Origin: Candidatus Hydrogenedentota bacterium | GTDB taxonomy: Bacteria; Hydrogenedentota; Hydrogenedentia; Hydrogenedentales; CAITNO01 | Length of the DNA stretch: 8,805 nucleotides | Assembly (NCBI GenBank): GCA_007124105.1 | Contig: SLFT01000276.1 | Location: forward strand, 1 to 8,805 | Reading direction: 5' to 3' | Part shown: positions 1 to 5,781 of the stretch, in pieces | Layout: every line of letters begins with the position of its first letter | Position numbering within the stretch: position 1 is the first letter of the stretch | Translations under genes and position numbers: made by a program | Notes under the pieces: generated by a model | Databases searched by the model: none | What the model was told of the DNA's origin: nothing | The model's input: only the letters and a program-made list of their open reading frames with translations

Positions 1-90
1 ATTGTAGGACATTGTAGGACATTGTAGGACATTGTAGGATTATGTCGACCTGCGTCCGACCGCGTCCGACCGCGTCCGACTGCGTCCGAC
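1..90. repeat. Phased 10-bp tandem repeat array (nine units)
   Basis: Nine 7-bp cores start exactly every 10 bp, at 4, 14, 24, 34, 44, 54, 64, 74 and 84. The first three are GTAGGAC and the fourth is GTAGGAT. The fifth is a divergent GTCGACC, and the last four are GTCCGAC. Spacers are ATT in the left half and TGC or CGC in the right half. The array stops 10 bp beyond the stop codon of the TIM-barrel gene and probably continues past the left window edge. The 10-bp spacing puts every core on the same face of the helix. No protein or function can be assigned from sequence alone. It is too short-period for CRISPR and has no terminator-like T tract. Confidence 0.9.
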
Positions 91-100
91 AAATTCCACA

Positions 101-985
101 CTAAAACATATTCCGCGCGAATTCCGCGTTTCTTCTGAAGCTGGCCTCCACGTCTCCGGCCAGCACCGCTGTCTCGAGGGTTACCCAGCCGCTGTACTTG
201 ATATCCTTCATGGCGGCGGCCACGGCGTCCATGTCCACCCGTCCTTCGCCCAGGGCGTTTCCGCCGTCCTTGAAATGAATCTGGCAAATCAGTTCGTCCA
301 ATTCACGGATTTCAGCGGGTACGTCATAGCCGTTGTCCGTGGAGTTGCCGGTGTCGTAATACACCTGCACAGACTCGTGTCCGACCCGCTCCACGATTTC
401 CATGTTCTGCGCGGCGGACAGGGTGTTTTCCAGACCCAGGATGACGCCCGCGTCCCTGGCTTTGGGCGCGGCGGCAATGAGCCGCTCAACGGTAGCGTCC
501 ACTTCGGCCTCTTTCAGGCTGCCGCCCCGTCTCAACAGGCCGCCCCGTTCGCGCAGGTCGCCCTGCCCGAAGAAGGCCAGCAGGATTACTTTGGCGTCCA
601 GGTCGGCGGCCGCTTCGATGGTCTGTTCGAGCCAGGCAGGGGCGCGCTCGTCTGTGGCAAAGGGGTGGTTGTTCAAACAGCCCATGGCAACAGACGAAAC
701 AACCATCCCCGTTTCATTCATGGCGTCCTTGTACGCCTGCCGCAACGCCGGGTCGGCAATGTCCATCTTATCGCCCACATCGCCCGTGGCGGATATTTCG
801 ACGCCGTCCAGGCCGATGGCCCTGGCCAAAGAAAGACTCTCGGGCGTGTTGGCCATGCGCATTGACCAGTCACATGCGCTGATACGGATGTCAACCGCCG
901 CATACGCCTTCACGCGCAGCAGCGTTGTCAGACTCGCGGCGCCCAGCGCGCCCGCTTTCAAAAACCCACGTCGTGTTGTGTCCAT
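101..985 (-). CDS. Tat-exported sugar isomerase/epimerase-like TIM-barrel protein (AP endonuclease 2 fold)
   Basis: This 294-residue protein matches the xylose-isomerase-like/AP-endonuclease-2 TIM-barrel superfamily. Residues 4-10 (TRRGFLK) followed by a hydrophobic Ala/Leu stretch form a twin-arginine signal, with likely cleavage after AYA (27-29). Probable metal ligands in the usual order are Glu186 (LGLE), Asp211 (YYDTGN), His237 (QIHFKD) and Glu271 (VTLE), so the divalent-metal site looks intact. Family members isomerise, epimerise or beta-eliminate sugars and keto-sugars; the substrate here is unknown. Export suggests it acts outside the cytoplasm. The ATG at 983-985 is supported by AAGGAG (minus strand, 993-998) 7 nt upstream. 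The gene is separated from the upstream methyltransferase by a long structured intergenic region, so it may have its own promoter, which I could not identify. Function within the superfamily is uncertain; the fold and export call are firm. Confidence 0.88.
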   Translation of the reverse strand: MDTTRRGFLKAGALGAASLTTLLRVKAYAAVDIRISACDWSMRMANTPESLSLARAIGLDGVEISATGDVGDKMDIADPALRQAYKDAMNETGMVVSSVAMGCLNNHPFATDERAPAWLEQTIEAAADLDAKVILLAFFGQGDLRERGGLLRRGGSLKEAEVDATVERLIAAAPKARDAGVILGLENTLSAAQNMEIVERVGHESVQVYYDTGNSTDNGYDVPAEIRELDELICQIHFKDGGNALGEGRVDMDAVAAAMKDIKYSGWVTLETAVLAGDVEASFRRNAEFARNMF

Positions 986-992
986 CGTTCTT

Positions 993-998
993 CTCCTT
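993..998 (-). promoter_or_regulatory. Ribosome binding site of the TIM-barrel gene
   Basis: AAGGAG on the minus strand lies 7 nt before the ATG at 985. It directly abuts the palindrome-rich element, so the leader of this mRNA would carry that structure if transcription starts farther upstream. Confidence 0.75.
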
Positions 999-1010
999 TT
1001 TTGTTATTGC

Positions 1011-1242
1011 GAATCCCAACGGGATTCCATAACACAGCCCAGGGTTGCGGTACTCCGCTACCCTGGGTATGTGATACCCGCAAACTCCGGTTTACCCCAA
1101 CGGGGTTGCGTCTGCCTTTGGGTACGCAACCCCGTTGGGGTAGGCTGATGCCGGGGTGTTGGCGCACCCAGGGTAGCCCCGCTAAAGCGGGCCAACCCTG
1201 GTCTGTGTTATGTAGCCCCTTCGGGGCATTTTTGTAATAGCG
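1011..1242. repeat. Nested palindrome element (five hairpins), REP/MITE-like
   Basis: Five inverted repeats are packed into about 230 bp. The first is GAATCCC-AAC-GGGATTC (1011-1027). The second has 13-bp arms with one mismatch around a 4-nt loop (1038-1067). The third has perfect 19-bp arms at 1093-1111 and 1124-1142, each arm containing its own small CCCCAACGGGG or CCCCGTTGGGG palindrome. The fourth is a CCAGGGT/ACCCTGG outer stem enclosing CCCGC-TAAA-GCGGG (1168-1201). The fifth is GCCCC-TTC-GGGGC (1215-1227). The motifs CCCAGGGT and CCCCAACGGGG recur within it. It looks like a non-coding dispersed element, possibly mobilised in trans; only this copy is visible. Overlapping short reading frames rich in NPVG-type peptides are by-products of the repeats. 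Confidence 0.7.
1215..1233 (+). terminator. Terminator-like hairpin with T tract (plus strand)
   Basis: GCCCC-TTC-GGGGC is followed by ATTTTT, which has the shape of a short intrinsic terminator on the plus strand. There is no plus-strand gene upstream in the window, so it may be only the end structure of the palindrome element. Confidence 0.3.
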
Positions 1243-1409
1243 CGTCATATTTTCAGATATCCTGAACTCGACGGTGTTTTGACATGGTTTTCCGGAAACT
1301 GATTTTGGATAAAAGGCCGTATGCATTCGTCATCCCGTTGTTTATTCTGCTCCCGTACACCAAGACCAGACATCGTCTCTATTATGCCACCATTCTTTGA
1401 TTTCCGCAA
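1243..1409. other. Intergenic stretch with no recognisable feature
   Basis: Between the palindrome element and the long hairpin I find no credible gene, RNA or convincing promoter. A lone TTGACA sits at 1279-1284 on the plus strand without a matching -10 box or a gene to drive. The base composition is lower in GC than in the catabolic genes. Confidence 0.5.
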
Positions 1410-1461
1410 AACGAATAAGCTTTTTCAGTTGCCCCCTGCCAACTGAAAAAGATTATTCGTT
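1410..1461 (-). terminator. 22-bp-stem hairpin downstream of the methyltransferase gene
   Basis: Arms at 1410-1431 and 1440-1461 pair over 22 bp with a single mismatch and an 8-nt C-rich (plus strand) loop. On the minus strand it begins 17 nt after the methyltransferase stop codon, where a terminator would sit. The stem is unusually long and AT-rich. Only four T residues in a row follow the minus-strand stem, so classic intrinsic termination is uncertain. It could instead stabilise the 3' end or be a remnant of a mobile element. Confidence 0.5.
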
Positions 1462-1478
1462 GTAAAAGAAGCGTGACC

Positions 1479-2471
1479 TCATAGAAGTATTCCTTGTGTT
1501 GACTTTGTTGTATGCTTAGCTTCTTTGCCTTGGCCATTGAGAGAATTTCTTTCCCAAAATACGCCGTCGCTATACCCTTGGATGGCAGGGTTTTCGACAG
1601 CTAGATGCAGACGTTTCAGCGCCCAGCAGCAGTATTCCCGGTTCAATTCCACCCCACAGAAACGTCGCTTGAATTTTTGTGCAACAACTGCTGTCGTACC
1701 GCTTCCAAGAAAGGGGTCAAAAATGAAGTCGTTTTCGGTCGAACTGGCGAGCACAAGTTTTGCGATGAGTTTCTCTGGCTTCTGCGTGGGATGGTCGGTG
1801 TTTTCCGGCATGGACCAGAAGGGGATGGTTATATCTGTCCATAAATTTGACGGGTGGGTCAGGCGATAATTGCCATATTCCGTTTCTTCCCAATCTTTTG
1901 GGCTTCCTTCTGCTGTCCGATAGGGCGCGATCACTTTTCGTTTGACCTTGACCGCCTCCACATCAAAAAAATAGGCGTCGCTCCTGGTGCAGAACCAGAT
2001 ATCTTCCGTATTATTTTTCCAATTATTTTTCGCGCCGCGCCCTTTATCGCGTTCCCAGGTAATTCTGTTTCTGACCTGGAAATGCCTGTCCAACACTGGA
2101 AACACAAGCGTTGACGTCTTCCAGTCGCAGCAAACATAAATAGAGGCGTTTGGACGCAGCAAAGGAATACAGGAAATAATTACGCTGTCAAACCATTCCG
2201 CATAGCTGCGCGCGTGTCTTGAACGAAAGAGGCGTCCGTTATAGTCCTTTGTAAGGTTGTAAGGCGGATCCATGATGAGGAGATCGACAAATGCCTCTGG
2301 CAACAAAGAAGACGCTTCCAGAAAATCCTGGTTGATGACGCGGTTTTGGATTGCGTCAATATCCGCTTTCTCGTTGAGTCTCAATAGTGATTCAGAAAAC
2401 ACGCCCATTTCGCTTTCAGTGCAGGTAAGCGTCCGGTTGCGTGGCGCGCGTTTTTTATCTGAAACTGCCAT
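1479..2471 (-). CDS. Beta-class site-specific DNA methyltransferase, probably N6-adenine
   Basis: This 330-residue protein transfers a methyl group from S-adenosylmethionine to DNA. Catalytic motif IV is DPPYN at 68-72, which favours N6-adenine over N4-cytosine. HPTQKP is at 227-232, and the SAM-binding motif FDPFLGSGTT is at 251-260. Motif IV before motif I defines the beta class, and the intervening 75-225 region should hold the target-recognition segment. The length is normal and no motif is broken. No restriction nuclease lies within reach, so it is a solitary enzyme as far as this window shows; recognition sequence unknown. The start lies 6 bp after the FG-GAP stop, yet the only purine-rich AAGGG is about 16 nt away, so translation may be coupled. 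Met22 is an alternative start without a good ribosome site. GC is visibly lower than neighbours (43-55% in four sampled 60-base rows), suggesting transfer. Confidence 0.92.
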   Translation of the reverse strand: MAVSDKKRAPRNRTLTCTESEMGVFSESLLRLNEKADIDAIQNRVINQDFLEASSLLPEAFVDLLIMDPPYNLTKDYNGRLFRSRHARSYAEWFDSVIISCIPLLRPNASIYVCCDWKTSTLVFPVLDRHFQVRNRITWERDKGRGAKNNWKNNTEDIWFCTRSDAYFFDVEAVKVKRKVIAPYRTAEGSPKDWEETEYGNYRLTHPSNLWTDITIPFWSMPENTDHPTQKPEKLIAKLVLASSTENDFIFDPFLGSGTTAVVAQKFKRRFCGVELNREYCCWALKRLHLAVENPAIQGYSDGVFWERNSLNGQGKEAKHTTKSTQGILL

Positions 2472-2477
2472 TGCCGC

Positions 2478-3617
2478 TTAATTTTTCCCTTGGTTCGAGA
2501 ATACGTATAACCCCTCTTTACCGGGGGCGACAATGTCCAGCCAGCCGTTGCCGTTTATGTCCTCGATCCAGAAATAGATGCCCACGCCGCTGGCCTCGCC
2601 CGCCGGGCCGTAGTCTATATTATGGCGTGTAAATTCACCGTTGTTGATCTTGTAGTAGGACACGAACAAGGGGTCGTCGGCGCCGGGGTCATTGCCGTTA
2701 TGGGCGTAATAGCGTTTGCCTGTGACCAGGTCGAGATTGCCGTCATTATCCAGGTCAACCAGTTGCATGTCATGAAACTGGGAACGTTCCATGTCAATGT
2801 CGTGGCGCGTCCAGGTCTGGTTGCCGTCATTGTCGCGGCCTTGCTCCATCCAGTACAGTCCGTAATCGTGGCCTTCGCCGACAATGATGTCGGCCATGCC
2901 GTTGCTGTTCACGTCATGAACCAGGATGGGCACGCTTGCCAGCCCAAACTCGAAGACATCATGCCACACCCAGTCCTCGAGGTTGTTCAATGGGTCTTCA
3001 GGCGCTTCGAGCCAGCCCGTGGCGAAGACCAGGTCCATGCGTCCGTTGCCGTTGATGTCGCCGCAGCCAATGCCGTGGCCGCCGCCGCCCACGGGAACGG
3101 TGTATTGCCGGAACTCGCCGGTCCCCTTGCCGTCCTCATCGCGCACCAGTTGGAAGATGTGTACGGGGTTGGTCACGGGCAATACCTCCATCTGGCCGTC
3201 GCCGTTGATGTCGCAGAACAGGCAACGTTCGACATTGCCCACTTTCTTGACTTCGTGCGTCTTCCATTCGCCCCCATCGCCGGGATTCTCGCGCCATAGC
3301 AGCGTTTCATTCCACCAGCCGCCGCTCACAATATCGAGCCGCCCGTTTCCGTTGACATCCATGGGATAGTTGGAGAAACAATCGTAATAGGTGTCTACAT
3401 GCCGGATGTCGGCGACTTTGTGCGATGTAGTGAAGTCCGGGCCTTCGTACCAGTAGCCGCCGGAAAAGATATCGAGGGTTCCGTTGTTGTTCACGTCAAA
3501 AACGGAGGCCGCCTCGTAGGTGCGCTCGCTGAGATGGGTGCGTTCAAAACGCAGGGGCGCGGGTTCGGCCATCACGGTTGCGGATAAAATAATTGCTGCT
3601 GCTATCGCTTTGTACAT
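2478..3617 (-). CDS. Secreted FG-GAP/VCBS-repeat protein with seven calcium-loop motifs
   Basis: This 379-residue protein has an N-terminal signal peptide (MYKAIAAAIILSATVMA, likely cut after residue 17). Seven DxNxNG(x)xD-type loops lie at 41-50, 87-96, 136-145, 187-196, 235-244, 288-297 and 353-362, for example DVNGNGRLDI and DINGNGWLDI. Spacing of about 45-65 residues with hydrophobic and aromatic strands between fits a seven-bladed beta-propeller of the FG-GAP/VCBS type, each loop probably binding Ca2+. Such proteins bind carbohydrates or act as surface scaffolds, and a few are enzymes (lyases, hydrolases); no catalytic signature is visible. AAGGAG at 3624-3629 is 6 nt before the ATG. The gene follows the HEAT-protein gene after 20 bp, so it is co-transcribed. 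Its last 44 residues align without gaps to the truncated gene at the right window edge. Confidence 0.88.
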   Translation of the reverse strand: MYKAIAAAIILSATVMAEPAPLRFERTHLSERTYEAASVFDVNNNGTLDIFSGGYWYEGPDFTTSHKVADIRHVDTYYDCFSNYPMDVNGNGRLDIVSGGWWNETLLWRENPGDGGEWKTHEVKKVGNVERCLFCDINGDGQMEVLPVTNPVHIFQLVRDEDGKGTGEFRQYTVPVGGGGHGIGCGDINGNGRMDLVFATGWLEAPEDPLNNLEDWVWHDVFEFGLASVPILVHDVNSNGMADIIVGEGHDYGLYWMEQGRDNDGNQTWTRHDIDMERSQFHDMQLVDLDNDGNLDLVTGKRYYAHNGNDPGADDPLFVSYYKINNGEFTRHNIDYGPAGEASGVGIYFWIEDINGNGWLDIVAPGKEGLYVFSNQGKN

Positions 3618-3637
3618 GTTCTGCTCCTTTTGTCTTG

Positions 3638-5761
3638 TTATTCGACAATCGTAAATTCAAGTGGTTTGCCGTCTGGTTCGGTCAGGCGAAGCGTGAAGGC
3701 CCAGCCGCCCAGCAATTGCGTCACCTGGGCCAGGACAACATTCCGACCTTCGCGCAGGGTAATGTCGGCAACGTCTTGGTCTATATCATACCCTCTATCG
3801 GCGTCTATTTGAAAGACCGCTTCCTGGTTCACCCATACGCGGATGCCGTCGTCGGAGCCCAGGCGCAGCTGGGCGGGGCCGCCCGCGGCCACTTCGATTT
3901 CGGCGTAAGCGAAGGCGACCACGTTTTCCGCCGGGGCGAGATGGGCAATGAGATCAAAGAGCGCGGCGGGATCGTCGCTCTCACGCTGTTCCCAATGCAG
4001 CGTTTGATCGTCCACGGTATACGCGTCTTCGATGGATACATCCGGCTCGCCGATGAATCTCGTATCAAATCCGGTCTGGGGTCGCCAGGGAAAGGGTCCC
4101 ACCAGCCACCAGCGGTTTATGTAGCCGAGCGCGCGGGCGAATGCCGGGTTCGGCCCATGCGCGCGCATGGCGTGAATGGCGTGGCGCACCGCGTCGGCGG
4201 AGGTCAAGCGGGGCATGATTTCCGCCATAAGCCTGTTCCCTTCCTCTTCGCGGCCCGCCTCGATGGCGTTCAACGCCACACCGACCATGGTGCTGACAGG
4301 CAGACTGTCAACATCGTCTTCCGCAAGCATTTCCAACACAATGTCATAAGCCTCGGGTACAGGAAAGGCGCGGATGCCCTCGAGTGCCGCCGTGCGCATG
4401 TCCGCGTTGTTGGTATTCCTGTAAATGGCGAGATACGCGCGTCCCGCGCCGTCGGCGTCGCCCTGTTGACGCAGCGTGTTTGCCAGCGTATACAAGTACG
4501 CTGTTAACGCTTCACGCTCCGCTGTAGTCCCAATGCCGTCGTCCAGCAGCGCTTGCAGCGCCGACGCGGCCTGGGGCAGGCCCGACGCGGCAATGGCGGC
4601 CTGCGCCGCAACACGCGCGTGTTCATCAGCGTCGCGGGCGTGTTGTTCGAGTATATCCAGGAACAGCGGGTCCGCCTTATCGCCGAAGATCGCCATCATA
4701 CCGGGCAGCATGGTCGCGCTGAGGCGGGGCAAGACCTCGATAAGTCCCTGGTAGGCTGCGCGTCCGTGAAGGTTGCGAAATGCCTCGAGTGCCGCCGCTT
4801 CCAACTGCCCCTCGGCGTCTGCGTCAAGGGCCGCGACGATTTCAGGGATCACAGTGGCGTCGCCGAAGCGGCCCATGCCGACAATGGCGCCGCTTTTCAC
4901 GAGTCTATGGGATGTTGCATCAAGTATCTCGCGATACGTGGCCTGGGCAAGTTCCCAGTGGCCGCCTCGCGCGGCGATGGCGTCGGCAAGTCGCAGCCAG
5001 CCGTCCCAAGCCTCAAGAGCGTTGTCCTCGTCGGCCGCGGCGGCAATACGCCGCGCATGGGGGAGCAGGGCCGGGTCGCCGGTTGTCGCGAGCGCGCGCA
5101 GGGTTGCCGCTTGAACAGGCGGCGACGCATCATCGAGCAATGGCAGCAGCGCGTTGGCTGCGCGCTCGTCAATCTCGCAGACGAGCAGGCTGCGCAACAG
5201 CGCCAGTTGAAACGCGGCGTCCACACGCGACAACGCGCCGCACAACGCCGCCGCGGCATTGGGCGTCCCCAGGGTTTCCAACGATGCGCGGGCCCGCTCG
5301 CGAAATGGGGCATCCAGCAGCAAGGCGGCGGCGGGGGCGAGGTCATGGTCTTCGTTCACCGCCAGCGGCAGCGTATTCAAGCCGACATGTTTTTGCCGTT
5401 CCGACGTGTCCGGCGCGAGCAGCGAAAACACGGCATTGGCCACGCGGGCGCGGTCGTTGTCATCGCCGTGGCGATTGGTTTCATGAATGACGTCATCGAA
5501 TACGCGCACCGCGGCGTAATAGACCACGTCACGGTCGTCGTTCAGCAGGGGCAGCATCTTTTCGGCTGCTTCCGCGCCCCGCAGCGGCAGTTGTTGGCGC
5601 GCGCGCGCCTGGCGTGCATTATCCCCGCTGGCGAGGTCGTCCACCAGCATATCCACTGTCGGCGTCAATTGGGCGGAAGCCGCGGCGCAGACTGCGGCAA
5701 TACAATACGCCACAGCGAGCCATCGGCATCTTCGTTTTGTTTCTATTCTATGGTTACGCAT
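3638..5761 (-). CDS. Secreted HEAT-repeat protein with C-terminal GSDDG-type beta domain
   Basis: This 707-residue protein starts with a signal peptide (basic residues 1-14, hydrophobic 15-29, cut likely after ASA at 28-30). Residues of about 45-540 are Ala/Leu-rich helical repeats of HEAT type; clear examples lie around 205-240 and 290-345. They probably form a curved protein-binding solenoid. From about 547 the style changes to a beta-rich domain starting YINRWWLVGPFPW and containing LGSDDGIRVWVN at 634-645 and a closing GGWAFTLRL strand. I recognise this domain type from secreted planctomycete-like proteins, where it is thought to bind carbohydrate or act as an adhesion module. Two Cys in the signal region lack a proper lipobox, so it is probably not a lipoprotein. 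It sits 20 bp after the dehydrogenase gene, with AGGAAAGG ending 6 nt before the ATG. No enzyme motif was seen; role inferred as scaffold or binding protein. Confidence 0.82.
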   Translation of the reverse strand: MRNHRIETKRRCRWLAVAYCIAAVCAAASAQLTPTVDMLVDDLASGDNARQARARQQLPLRGAEAAEKMLPLLNDDRDVVYYAAVRVFDDVIHETNRHGDDNDRARVANAVFSLLAPDTSERQKHVGLNTLPLAVNEDHDLAPAAALLLDAPFRERARASLETLGTPNAAAALCGALSRVDAAFQLALLRSLLVCEIDERAANALLPLLDDASPPVQAATLRALATTGDPALLPHARRIAAAADEDNALEAWDGWLRLADAIAARGGHWELAQATYREILDATSHRLVKSGAIVGMGRFGDATVIPEIVAALDADAEGQLEAAALEAFRNLHGRAAYQGLIEVLPRLSATMLPGMMAIFGDKADPLFLDILEQHARDADEHARVAAQAAIAASGLPQAASALQALLDDGIGTTAEREALTAYLYTLANTLRQQGDADGAGRAYLAIYRNTNNADMRTAALEGIRAFPVPEAYDIVLEMLAEDDVDSLPVSTMVGVALNAIEAGREEEGNRLMAEIMPRLTSADAVRHAIHAMRAHGPNPAFARALGYINRWWLVGPFPWRPQTGFDTRFIGEPDVSIEDAYTVDDQTLHWEQRESDDPAALFDLIAHLAPAENVVAFAYAEIEVAAGGPAQLRLGSDDGIRVWVNQEAVFQIDADRGYDIDQDVADITLREGRNVVLAQVTQLLGGWAFTLRLTEPDGKPLEFTIVE

Positions 5762-5781
5762 GATATGCCTTTCCTTTTCCG

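Noticed and set aside
1..90. CRISPR array
   Set aside because: The repeat period is 10 bp with 3-bp spacers, far too short for CRISPR repeats and spacers, and no cas gene is present.
1279..1284. TTGACA as a plus-strand -35 promoter box
   Set aside because: No acceptable -10 box at 16-18 bp and no plus-strand gene downstream.
958..1326. 122-residue minus-strand reading frame across the palindrome element
   Set aside because: It consists mostly of translated palindromes (NPVG-type peptides), has no ribosome site and overlaps the start of the TIM-barrel gene in another frame.
1410..1461. Integron attC recombination site
   Set aside because: The arms are nearly perfect complements without the conserved R-box pattern or the bulged bases expected of attC, and no integrase or cassette structure is visible.
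2478..3617. Dockerin-type calcium modules
   Set aside because: Single loops about 45-65 residues apart fit propeller blades. Dockerins have two loops within about 60 residues and normally sit at one terminus.
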